Positions 45,272-54,976 of a stretch of DNA of 64,000 nt are shown piece after piece. The DNA comes from Corydoras sp. C115 (taxonomy: Eukaryota; Chordata; Actinopteri; Siluriformes; Callichthyidae), in NCBI GenBank assembly GCA_019802505.1, contig JAFMOC010000038.1, positions 4,902,501-4,966,500 on the forward strand. The letters run 5' to 3'. Made by a program: the position numbers and the translations under genes. The number at the start of each line of letters is the position of its first letter. Position 1 is the first letter of the stretch. Below the pieces are notes generated by a model, which was given only the letters and a program-made list of their open reading frames with translations, ran no database searches and was not told the origin of the DNA.

Positions 45272-45598
45272 TCCATCCATTCCATCCATTCATTATCTTC
45301 CGCTTTATCCTCTTTTAGGGTCGCGGGGGGTTCCCCATGCCCATCCAGGGTAGAACGTTTCAGGCCCTGGGCAGATACACCCAGGACAGGATGCCAATCT
45401 ATCGCTGGGTACACACAGACACACTCTATATGGGGCAATTTTGAGATTTTCAAATTACCATGAAGCCATGCTTTTGGACTGTGGAAGGAAACCGGTGGCA
45501 ACCCACACGGACACGGGAGAACATGGAAACTCCACCCAGATTGGGATTTGAACCGGGAATCCCCAGTGCTGAGAGGAGAACATGCTAACCACTAATCC
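45272..45598 (-). mobile_element. V-SINE copy, left arm of a near full-length head-to-head pair
   Basis: Tail CCATCC at left, to CTAACCACTAATCCA at right, where the next copy starts within a base. Confidence 0.9.
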
Positions 45599-45934
45599 AT
45601 GGCTTAGTGGTTAGCATGTTCTCCTCTCAGCGCTAGGGATTCCCAGTTCAAATCCCAATCTGGGTGGAGTTTCCATGTTCTCCCCATGTCCGTGTGGGTT
45701 TCCTTCGGGTTCGCCGGTTTCCTCCCACAGTCCAAAAACATGGTTCAAGTCAATTGAATTCTCCAAATTGCCCCATATATAGTGTGTTTGTGTGAGTGAG
45801 TGTGTGCCCAGTGATAGATTGGCGCCCTGTTCTGGATGAATCTGCCCAAGGCCTGAAACGTTCTCCCCTGGATGGGCATGGGGAACCCCCACGACCCTAG
45901 TAGAGGACAAAGCGGAGGATAATGAATGGATGGA
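45599..45934 (+). mobile_element. V-SINE copy, right arm of a near full-length head-to-head pair
   Basis: TGGCTTAGTGGTTAGC to a GGATGG tail; missing only the first dozen head bases. Confidence 0.92.
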
Positions 45935-46378
45935 ATGGTTTATGTGCACATATTTTTGCTCTGATCTTTTATATGATAAATAAATATGTAGGCTTAGACC
46001 AAATAAGAAAGAAAGAAGCATTGCTGAACATTATGCTGAGCTTGTGATTGTGTTATGTACAGTCCATGCGGTTGATAAATCAGCATGTGATAGCCCCGTG
46101 GTTTCACACAAAGACCTTTTAATCACAGGAACACTTCAAGAATCAACTTTAACACCCACGCCGGATCCCGGTGGATCAATACAGACATTCACTAAACGAC
46201 AGTTCCCTTCAGGTTCCACTGTTGCGCTGCACAATTCTTCTTTGTACATTTAGGACTATTGTAGCCAAATTGTGTTCTATGGCATCTTCCAAATCCAGCA
46301 GACTTTAGACAGACTGACATCTTTGAAGCAAACTTCCACAAGACCACTGGCAGTGTTTTTTTTTTACTCCTGCTTTTA
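45935..46378. other. Unassigned spacer
   Basis: Open frame at 46044-46253 lacks an ATG and any motif. Confidence 0.55.
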
Positions 46379-46657
46379 CTAGGGTCGTGGGGGGGGATTC
46401 CCCATGCCCATCTATGGGAGAACGTTTTGGACGCTGGGCAGATACACCCAGGACAGGACACAAATCTATCACGGGGCACACACTCACTCACATAGACACA
46501 CTCTATATGGGGCAATTTGGAGAATTCTATTGACTTGGACTTTTTGGACTGTGAGAGGAAACCGGAGAACCCGGAGGAAACCCACACGGACACGGGGAGA
46601 ACCCAGATTGGCATTAGAATCCCTACCGCTGAGAGGAGAACATGCTAACCACTAAGC
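46379..46657 (-). mobile_element. V-SINE copy, interrupted by a hAT element
   Basis: Tail is missing; body runs to CTAACCACTAAGC, and the last head bases CACCGTGCC follow the hAT element at 47613-47621. Confidence 0.9.
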
Positions 46658-47604
46658 CAGTGATTCTCAATTATTTTCTGTTAAGCCCCCCCTAGGAAGA
46701 AAACTTTTTGTGCGCCCCCCCACACACGCACACTCCCCCCTCGTACATGACAAAATGGGATAAATTATTTTTACACGCCCACTGTAGTATGATTTGTCTA
46801 TAAATTTGTTATGTACCCCTCTTTTATAACAATGTCTCCTTATTAACAATAAAGAAAACAAAAAAAAAAGAAATATAGATCAACTTAGAAAAAAGAATAA
46901 TTTTATTAACTTTGTTTTTTAGTTTGTAACAGAAACGAATGAAATCCTTATTTAAACTAGAAACATTTTTGAACTGACTGGCATTTGATACTGAAAAATG
47001 AAATGATATAAAATCAATAAATAATAATGAATTCAAATTCATCCACAACATTCATTCAGGAGCTCAATTTATTAACACTTTAACCTTCAAAACAAAAATT
47101 AATACAACAATTTTTTATTATTTTTTTTTTTTATCAAAATAAGGAAATCAGAACTAATGTCTCCAACGTGCCCGTTTTGCAGCGCACAGCTAGCTTTTCG
47201 GTAGTAGCTTTCATAAAGCGTTATAATTGCTTGCTGTACGCGTCACGTTTTCGATTAAAAACTCAAGCGGCTTATCAGCGTGATCGGGGTGTAATGTCTT
47301 TAAGTGACGCCTTCATTTATTTGGTTTCATGCTGTCCGCTGCCAACATTTAAAGACACAGACACCGGTCTTTCTTCGTCTCCACCTCAGTTACCGTGAAG
47401 CCAGGCGCTACATTCACTTTCCTCGTTTTAGTTTTCAGTTGATTTTAGTTGCTCTCGTTATCTTCGTCTCTCTCCGCCTTTCCTGTTAAATATTTCTCCA
47501 TGTTGTCTCTTGAGGGTTTGTTCAGTACACTTAATATCACTTGCTCTGTGATTTGTTGTTATGCGCCCCCCCAGGCACCGCACTGCGCCCTTTGAGAAGC
47601 ACTG
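46658..47604. mobile_element. Non-autonomous hAT-type DNA transposon, 947 bp
   Basis: Terminal inverted repeats CAGTGATTCTCAA (left) and CAGTGCTTCTCAA (right, reversed) match at 12 of 13 positions and fit the hAT/Charlie pattern. The 8-bp target duplication CACTAAGC (46650-46657 and 47605-47612) is perfect; it is V-SINE head sequence. C runs lie just inside both ends. The inside has no transposase-length frame; a 76-codon frame at 47168-47398 shows no hAT motif. Confidence 0.92.
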
Positions 47605-47636
47605 CACTAAGCCACCGTGCCCTAATACTAAAAATC

Positions 47637-47679
47637 TACCCTAATAGATGATGAAGCGGAAGATGATGGATGGATGGAT
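47637..47679 (+). mobile_element. V-SINE fragment, tail only
   Basis: CCCTAATAGATGATGAAGCG to the TGGA repeats. Confidence 0.75.
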
Positions 47680-47710
47680 AATGAAACTAAGTCACTTATT
47701 CTATGTAGTA

Positions 47711-47948
47711 GTTTTCTCCGGGTTCTCCGGTTTCCTCCCACAGTCCAAAAACATGGATCAAGTCAATTGAGTTCTCCAAATTGCCCCATATAGAGTGTGT
47801 TTGTGTGAGTGAGTGAGTGTGTGTGAGCGAGTGTGTCCTGTCCTGGGTGTATCTGCCCAGCGCCCGAAACGTTCTCCCCTGGATGGGCATGGGGGAACCC
47901 CCCCGCGACCCTTATAGAGGATAAAGCGGAAGATAATGGATGGATGGA
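47711..47948 (+). mobile_element. V-SINE 3' two thirds
   Basis: 5'-truncated inside the core (TTCTCCGGGTTCTCCGG); duplicated GTGAGTGAGTGTG motif in the TG segment. Confidence 0.88.
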
Positions 47949-48318
47949 AATTCAAGTTGGTTGAAAGTTTAAAGGGTTGGAATAGTTTTAGAACCCACTG
48001 CATATCGTGTTCCATCAAAACAAAAACTTTTTGGTTCTTTTTTGATGTTTTTCTTTTTACTGAATATTTTTTTTGCTTTAGTATACTGTGTGGCCTTGGA
48101 CATAGAAGCTTCTTTAAATGACAGCACCACATAAATTCCTGCTTTGTGAGGTTAGATACATATTTTGTCAAGACTGCCAAGAGTCTTTATTCAGCTTTAT
48201 AGTGCATTTTTGGGTTCTTATTGGAATTTTATGAATTATAAAGCTCAATGAGTTCAATGTGACTGCATTTCCTCCAGTGATGTTCATTCATTTTCAATAA
48301 ACTTTACTAATCCTTATA
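47949..48318. other. Unassigned spacer
   Basis: T-rich at 48030-48080; no gene. Confidence 0.6.
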
Positions 48319-48423
48319 AGGCGACTCAGTGGATGAGTGGTTAGTACGTTCGCCTCTCAGCGGTGTCTGGAGTTTCCATGTTCTTCCTGTGTCCAAATGG
48401 GTTTCCTCCAAGTTCTCCGGTTT
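48319..48423 (+). mobile_element. V-SINE 5' part, diverged
   Basis: Head CGACTCAGTGGATGAGTGG, no B box, core to GTTCTCCGGTTT; joins an inverted piece. Confidence 0.8.
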
Positions 48424-48424
48424 G

Positions 48425-48562
48425 GGGTTCCCCATGCCCATCCAGATGAGAAAGTCTTGGGCGCTGGGCAGATACACCCAGGACAGACTGCCAATCTATC
48501 ACTGCACACATACATTCTATAGTGGGCAATATAGAGCAACCAATTTACCTTGAATCCATGTT
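48425..48562 (-). mobile_element. V-SINE middle piece, variant subfamily
   Basis: GGGGTTCCCCATGCCCATCC to CCTTGAATCCATGTTT with the unusual GGGCAATATAGAGCAACCAA segment. Confidence 0.83.
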
Positions 48563-48652
48563 TGGGGTTCCCCATGCTCATCCAGGGGAGAACATCTTGG
48601 GCACTGGGACGTTACACCCAGGACAGGGTGGCAATTGATTGCTGGGCACTCA

Positions 48653-48698
<46 letters not shown>

Positions 48699-48875
48699 GA
48701 AACACAATCTATATGGGGCAATATAGAACAACCAATTTAGTTTGCCTCCATGTTTTTGGACTGTGGAAGGAAACCCACATGGACACGTGGAGAACATGAA
48801 AGCTCCACCCAGATTGGGATTCAAACCTGGAATCCCCAGTGCTAAGAGGAGAACGTGTTAACCACTAAGCCACCA
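48563..48875 (-). mobile_element. V-SINE copy, tail missing, variant subfamily
   Basis: Second copy with GGGCAATATAGAACAACCAA; (CA)n at 48655-48692; ends AACCACTAAGCCACC. Confidence 0.88.
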
Positions 48876-48929
48876 ACTGGCATTTTGGTTATCACAAATA
48901 TGTTTAGTCGTCATGAGGTCAGGACTCAG

Positions 48930-49277
48930 GGCGGCTTGGTGGCTTCGTGGTTAGCATGTTCTCCTCTCAGCGCTAGGGATTCCCGGTTCGAATCCCAATC
49001 TGGGTGGAGTTTCCATGTTCTCCCCATGTCCACCTGGGTTTTCTCCGGGTTCTCCGGTTTCCTCCCACAGTCCAAAAATATGGATCTAGGTGACTCGAAT
49101 TCTCCAAATTGCCCCATATAGAGAGTGTGTATGTGTGAGTGAGTGTGTGTGTCCAGTGACAGATTGGCGTCCTGTCCTGGGTGTATCTGCCCAGCGCCTG
49201 AAACATTCTCTCCTGGATGGGTATGGGGAACCCCCCCGCGACCCTAGTAGAAGATAAAGCGGAAGATAATGGATGAA
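48930..49277 (+). mobile_element. V-SINE copy, full length, with target-site duplication
   Basis: GGTCAGGACTCAG (48917-48929) and GGTCAAGACTCAG (49278-49290) flank it with one mismatch. Confidence 0.94.
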
Positions 49278-49290
49278 GGTCAAGACTCAG

Positions 49291-50252
49291 TAATGGCTGA
49301 GGGTTTTCTGCCCACACTTTACACACATCTCATGTTTATTAACCTTCAGGTTGCAGGAACGTTAGCAAAACAACAACCTCCCCGAATAGCGGCCACAAAC
49401 ATGGAAGCAAACGTTTAAATTGTAATAACTGACAGATCAATTTCGACGAATACTCAAGGCCTGATTTAGTCTAAATTCATTAAGCAGGGCATTTAGCTGT
49501 TAGCTGATCAGAGCCTCTCAATTAAGTTTTTCATTTCGTCGCCTTAATTGCAGCCGAGCTTAATAATGGAACATCATCCAATCAGAATCCCTGGCGAACG
49601 GGAATAAGTCAGGACCTTGACACACTTCCCCTTTTCCTCTGTGAATTATTGGAGGCCAGTTTAAAAGATTAGCTCCTAAACCTGATTGAGTGGCCACCAA
49701 ATCCCTTTTACATTTCGCCAGTCATTCTTTCGTTCGCCGGAATGGAGAAGTGGGTCAAAGCCTGATTAGTCTATGATATACAAACGGTTTTCCCTCCTTT
49801 ATTTGAACGACGGAGCCGAGGCGGAGCCATTATTGACCTTGGTGCTTTCTTAAGCGGTGCCAGTCCAAATAGCTGAGTGCTAATAGCTTTTCGAGCAGGG
49901 CTGTATATGGAGCGGTGGGCGGGTATTCGTTTTATGATGATATATTCTCAAATGTGCTAAGAAATCGAATGGGAAAGCCGATTAAAATGTCAAAATTAGA
50001 TTGCATATGCCCATTTCCTCGATTTCTCGGCTTGCCTTTATCTCATCCATCAAGAAGGAAAAGGAGCCAGACATGCATCACTGGCTTTCAGAGACAGGGT
50101 TGCAGGGGGAGCTGGAGTTTTTGGTACCCAGAGCTCATTAAGTGTAAAAGTCGAGAACCTAGAGCCTAGATTAAACACATTTACCCCAATTGTAACGAGT
50201 GCTGGGCACTCCTTACTTGTTTTGCGTTGATTTTGGTTATTCCTGTTAAGTG
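49291..50252. other. SINE-free island, candidate conserved non-coding block
   Basis: Nearly 1 kb without repeats in the middle of dense SINEs. It has balanced composition and many TAAT/ATTA and CCAAT motifs (for example TCGCCTTAATTGCAGCC, ATCATCCAATCAGAATC). No convincing coding frame. Confidence 0.4.
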
Positions 50253-50600
50253 TTCCATCCATCCATCCATCCATCCATCCATTATCTTCCGCTTTATCCT
50301 CTACTAGGTTCGTGGGGGGGTTCCCATGCCCATCCAGGGGAGAACGTCTCGGGCGCTGGGCAGATACACCCAGGACAGGACACCACACTCACTCGCACAC
50401 ACTCACTCACACAAACACACTCTATATGGGGCAATTTGGAGAATTTAACTGACTTGATCCATATTTTTGGACTATGGGAGGAAACCGGCGAACCTGGAAG
50501 AAACCCACGCGGACACGGGGAGAACATGGAAACTCCATCCAGATTGGGATTCAAACCAGAAATCCCTAGCACTAAGAGGAGAACATGCTAACCACTAAGC
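50253..50600 (-). mobile_element. V-SINE copy, near full length
   Basis: Long TGGA tail (50255-50282); head ends at CTAAGCCTCCGG and leads straight into the flank shared with 35578-35624. Confidence 0.92.
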
Positions 50601-50605
50601 CTCCG

Positions 50606-50650
50606 GGTCCTTATCAGGTAAATCAATTATTTTACTTATCAATAATCAAA
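50606..50650 (-). repeat. V-SINE 5' flank shared with 35578-35624
   Basis: GTCCTTATCAGGTAAATCAA and TTATTTTACTTATCAATAAT are the inverse of the other site, again touching the V-SINE head. Confidence 0.8.
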
Positions 50651-51495
50651 AACGGAGGGGAAAAAATAAAGATTAACCCTGGTAGATCTCGATGACCTGT
50701 CCAATGGAAAAGTAGATCTTGGGCCAGAAAAGTGTGGGCACCCCTTCAGTAGGTGGACACAGCATTCCCGAGTACACTTAACAGATGATACTGACCATTA
50801 TTAAAATTTCATGTTGAGCGCACCGCCTTGTCACACCGCAAACTGTTGCCATGCTTACCTGGGACCCTTTGCTCTTTGTGCGTTATTGTATGCCGTTCTC
50901 TTTCCTTCTGTCCTGTCGGGATCGGTTGCCGGAGGTACCTTCCCTGGGGTGATACCCACCTGATTTCCTCCCTGTTGAAACAGTACTTGGGTATCTCTCC
51001 CAGCAGGTTTAGTAAGCGTCGACTAGATTTTTTCAGCATGTGTTTGGAAAGCAGTGTTCTTCGACGTGTTCTGTGTATGTGTGGCAGATTACATACACAC
51101 CTGCTCTAAAAGTGTGTGTGTGTGATTTGAGAATGTTCTCATAAAGCATTAAGCCCCATGCTCTGTTAAACAGTGTGTGTATTAAGCATGCTTCTGCATG
51201 CGAAATAAGCTTTAGTGTGTATTGTGTGCACTGTGAGCTTTTATAGCACAGAGCATGACGTGTGTGTGAGTGCGTTCAAGCCCTATGTTTGCAGCGTGGA
51301 GTGGACGTTACCTTTTTCTTTTCTTGATCTTGTTATTTTTCGTTATTTCCTCTGCCGCCAGGATTCAGCAAGGTTTTGTGTTTATGTTGTTAGTATCACT
51401 ACAGCCGCTGGCAGCATGATCTTATTTTTCGTCTGTTCTTCTCTTTGACGATGAGTGATTCATTCAGTCGGCTATTAGGGAGTGCTGACTGATAG
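50651..51495. other. SINE-free spacer, about 0.8 kb
   Basis: No gene recognised; small frames at 50828-51109 and 51215-51448 have no motif. Confidence 0.5.
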
Positions 51496-51698
51496 GGCGC
51501 GGTAGCTCAGTGGTTAGGGCATTGGGCTATCAATCTGGTTCAAATCCCAGGTCCACTGAAGTTACCAATGTGGGTTCTTGAGCAAGACCCTTAACCCTCA
51601 TTGCTTCAGGGATACTGTGATTAACCCTGTGCTCACCTTGTAAGTCACTTTCGATAAATGCGTCTGCTAAATAACCAAATGTAATGATGTAAATGTAT
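51496..51698 (+). mobile_element. SINE2 copy, full length
   Basis: GGTAGCTCAGTGGTTAGGGC, B box GTTCAAATCCC, hairpin CACTTTCGATAAATGCGTC (loop changed to CGATA), TGTAA-type end. Confidence 0.9.
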
Positions 51699-51759
51699 TC
51701 AGCATGGCTGCCATAGCACATTGGAAGAGCTAATGACTCGCCCCCACACACCCACACCC

Positions 51760-51765
<6 letters not shown>

Positions 51766-51823
<58 letters not shown>
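51766..51823. repeat. (TA)n microsatellite
   Basis: About 29 units, ending five bases before a V-SINE head. Confidence 0.95.
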
Positions 51824-51827
<4 letters not shown>

Positions 51828-51828
51828 A

Positions 51829-52148
51829 GGGCGGCATGGTGGCATAGTGGTTAGCATGTTCTCCTCTCAGCGCTGGTTCCCCGTTCGAATTCCCGGTTCG
51901 AATCCCAATCTGGGTGGATTTTCCATGTTCTCCCCGTGTCCGTGTGGGTTTCCTCCGGGTTCTCCGGTTTCCTCCCACAGTCCAAAAACATGGATCAAGG
52001 ACAATTGGATTCTCCAAATTGCCCCATATAGTGTGTTTGTGTGTGTCTGTGTGAGTGAGTGAGTGTGCCCAGCGATAGATGGACATGGAGAACCCCCCCC
52101 CCCCCCATGACTCAAATAAAAAGGATAAAGAGGAAGATTATGAATGAG
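51829..52148 (+). mobile_element. V-SINE copy with duplicated B-box region
   Basis: GTTCGAATTCCCGGTTCGAATCC: the B box is present twice. The GGCGCCCTGTCCTGGG segment is deleted. Confidence 0.9.
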
Positions 52149-52161
52149 TATATGTAATTTA

Positions 52162-52232
52162 TTCATTAATTCATAATCTTCTGCTTTATCCTCTACTAGG
52201 GTCTTGGGAGTGGGGGGGGTTCTTCATCTTCA
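52162..52232 (-). mobile_element. V-SINE fragment, 3' end
   Basis: TTCATTAATTCATAATCTTC to GGGGGGGTTCTTCATC; with the previous copy it is a tail-to-tail pair. Confidence 0.75.
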
Positions 52233-52513
52233 TACATCCGTTGTGGTCAAAAAGAATATTATCAGTGTTTTTGTTGTTGCTGTGGATTAAGAAGCAAAGT
52301 CCATCTGATGTTCAAACTGTTTATTATTTGATTTGCATATGGACTCATCAGGCCCATTGATATAAGTTAAAAGAGGCAAAATATCAGTTGAAAGACTTGA
52401 GTTAAACGAATAAAAGATGTTGAGCAAACTGAGGGCAAAAGAAGGAGAAACGGACAAATTTGAAGTGATTACACATTAAGTTACAGATTTAAAAAGTAAC
52501 TCCCTCGAAACGA

Positions 52514-52785
52514 CAGGGCGCTGGGCGGATACACCCAGGACAGGATGCCAATCCATCACTGGGCACACACACACACACAAACAAACAAACTCTATATGGG
52601 GCAATTTGCAGAATTCAATTGACCTTGGTCCACATTTTTGGACTGTGGGAGGAAACCGGAGAACCCGGAAGAAACCCACACGGACACGGGGAGAACATGG
52701 AAACTCCACCCATATTGGGATTTGAACGGGGAATCCCTAGCACTGAAAGGAGGACATGCTAACCACTAAGCCACCGTGCCGCCCT
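52514..52785 (-). mobile_element. V-SINE copy, tail missing
   Basis: GGGCGCTGGGCGGATACACC to head GGCGGCACGGTGG in reverse. Confidence 0.9.
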
Positions 52786-52894
52786 TATGACATCATTGAT
52801 TCTTAAATTGTATGGCGATCATTTCTAAGAAAAGACCTCTTAATTAAAGGTCTTTAATCACTGAAAAATATAAGTAAAATAAAATGGGTAGAAT

Positions 52895-53207
52895 GGGGCG
52901 GCACGGTGGCTTAGTGATCAGCACGTCTTCCTCTCAACAGGTTCGAATCCCAATCTTTTTTATGTTCTCCCTGTCTCAGGGTTCCCTCGTTTCCTCCCCC
53001 AGTCCAAACCATGGATCAAGGTTAACTGAATGCTCCAAATTGCCCCATATAGAGTGTGTCTGTGTGAGTGAGTGTGTGCCCAGCGATAAATTGGCGTCCT
53101 GACCTGGGTGTATCTGCCCAGCGCCCGAACGTTCTCCCCTGGATGGGCATGGGGAACCCTCTCCGCGACCCTAATAGATGATAAAGCGGAAGATAATGGA
53201 TGAATAA
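52895..53207 (+). mobile_element. V-SINE copy, B-box flank shortened
   Basis: Head and tail present; core shortened (CAATCTTTTTTATGTTCTCC). Confidence 0.88.
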
Positions 53208-53220
53208 ATAATCACTGATC

Positions 53221-53362
53221 ACATGGCGTTTTAGTGGTCAGCACAGCTTCCTCTCACCGCTGGGGATTCAGGTTCGAATCCCAACCTGGGTGGAGTTTCC
53301 ATGTTCTCCCCGTGTCCTGGTGGGTTTCCTTCGGGTTCTCCGGTTTCCTCCCACAGTCCAAT
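53221..53362 (+). mobile_element. V-SINE 5' part
   Basis: Diverged head GCGTTTTAGTGGTCAGC, B box GGTTCGAATCC, core to CCCACAGTCCAA, then lost. Confidence 0.83.
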
Positions 53363-53860
53363 AGAAAAGCCAAATAGGAAAAGTGAGGAAAAGCAAGCAG
53401 ACAGGGGAAAAAAAAGTAATGCAAGTGTGTTTATAAAGCAGCGTTTTAAACATATTGCCTGGAACTGAGGTCAGTACAGAACAAGGTAGTAAACATATTG
53501 GTCATACACTCAATGAGAATAATTTAAAAATTCTGCTCAAACTGCTGGCTTTCATCACATCGAACATTATCCAATGACCTTCCACATTCAAAGGGTTAAA
53601 GCAGATGAATACATGCTGATATATCGATAGCTTTATACTTTAATACATTGTCTTCATATAAAACAGCCATATTAAACATCATACGATCCAAAACAATTTA
53701 AACTGTACACCAACCAGCCACGTCATCAGGTATACCTCCCAGTTTCTACTCATCAGTTTCACTTACCATAAAGATGCACGTTGTAGATTTAAAACCTCAA
53801 TACAAACTGAAGTTTATCATTTTCTGTATCAATTTTAGTTCCCTTTACTCTGATCTTACA
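53363..53860. other. Unassigned spacer
   Basis: No feature recognised. Confidence 0.6.
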
Positions 53861-54179
53861 TGGGGGGGGGGGTTCCTCATGCCCATCCAGGGGAGAACGT
53901 TTCGGGCGCTGGGCAGATACACCCAGGACAGGGTGCAAATCTTTCACCGGACACACACTCACTCACACAAACACACTCTATATGGGGCAATTTGGAGAAT
54001 TCAACTGACCTTGATCCATGTTTTTGGACTGTGGGAGAGAACCGGAGAACCCGGAGGAATCCCACACGGACACGGGGACAAGGGGAGAACATGGAAACTT
54101 CACCCAGATTGGGATTCGACCCGGGAATCCCTAGCACTGAGAGGAGAACATGCTAATCACTAAGCCATCGTGCCACCCT
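53861..54179 (-). mobile_element. V-SINE copy, tail missing
   Basis: G run then TTCCTCATGCCCATCC to the head; small GGACAAGGGG duplication in the core. Confidence 0.9.
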
Positions 54180-54193
54180 TGCCAGCCAGTAAG

Positions 54194-54199
54194 TTTATT
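54194..54199 (-). promoter_or_regulatory. Candidate poly(A) signal AATAAA for the receptor
   Basis: The hexamer AATAAA reads on the minus strand about 780 nt past the stop codon. It lies just outside a V-SINE head in an ATT-rich run, so a chance match is quite possible. Confidence 0.2.
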
Positions 54200-54271
54200 A
54201 TTATTATTTGCATGGTATGAAAGGCCTATTATTCTACATCTAGATCTATATTATATAACGCTGCTATATTT

Positions 54272-54611
54272 AATTCATTCATTATCTTCTGCTTTATCCT
54301 CTAATAGGGTCACGGGGGGTTCCCCATGTCCATCCAGGGGAGAATGTTTCGGGCGCTGGGCAGATACACCCAGGACAGGACGCCAATTTATCACTGGGTA
54401 CACACTCACTCACTCACACAGACACACTCTATATGGGGCAATTTGGAGAATTCAATTGATTCATGTTTTTGGACTGTGGGAGGAAACCAGAGAACCCGGA
54501 GGAAACAAACAGACACAGGGGGAACATGGAAACTCCACCAAGATTGGGATTCGAACCGGGAATCCCTAGTGCTGAGAGGAGAACATGCTAACCACTAACC
54601 GTGCCACCCTT
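54272..54611 (-). mobile_element. V-SINE copy, near full length
   Basis: TTCATTCATTATC tail; CCACTAACCGTGCC shows a small deletion in the A box. Confidence 0.9.
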
Positions 54612-54941
54612 AAAAAGTGCATCTTTATGGTAATTATAGAAGGAAGCAGGTGGACCTAATGAAGTGACCAGTTCTTTTTACACAAGAAACAGGAGCAAAA
54701 AAATAAAAGAACCACCTGAAAACATGTGATCAAGAAGACATGATACAGTAATACATTATTCCCTGCACACTTCTAGGATTGGATTTGGGTCGAAGGTCGA
54801 AGATTGTATACAGACAGAAATCCACAGCGTGGTCACAGTTGTGTTTGGTAACATATTCCTTCAACAATTTGGTAGATTTCAAGTCATTTCATTGGTCAAG
54901 CACCTTCCCTGTAAGTTGAATAAACATTCATACACAAACAC

Positions 54942-54972
<31 letters not shown>

Positions 54973-54976
54973 ATTC
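54612..54976 (-). other. Probable 3' UTR / downstream sequence of the melatonin receptor
   Basis: On the receptor strand the stop codon is followed within a few bases by a (TG)n tract (54932-54972 read as CA on +). No AATAAA is visible on the minus strand close to the stop; the nearest clear one I see is at 54194-54199, beyond two V-SINE copies, so the UTR length is unknown. Confidence 0.45.
54932..54972. repeat. (CA)n microsatellite just after the receptor stop
   Basis: Interrupted CA run; on the receptor strand a TG tract starting five or so bases 3' of TGA. Confidence 0.9.

Noticed and set aside
46658..47604. Possible transposase in the hAT element
   Set aside because: The longest inner frame is 76 codons without hAT dimerisation or catalytic motifs; the element is non-autonomous.
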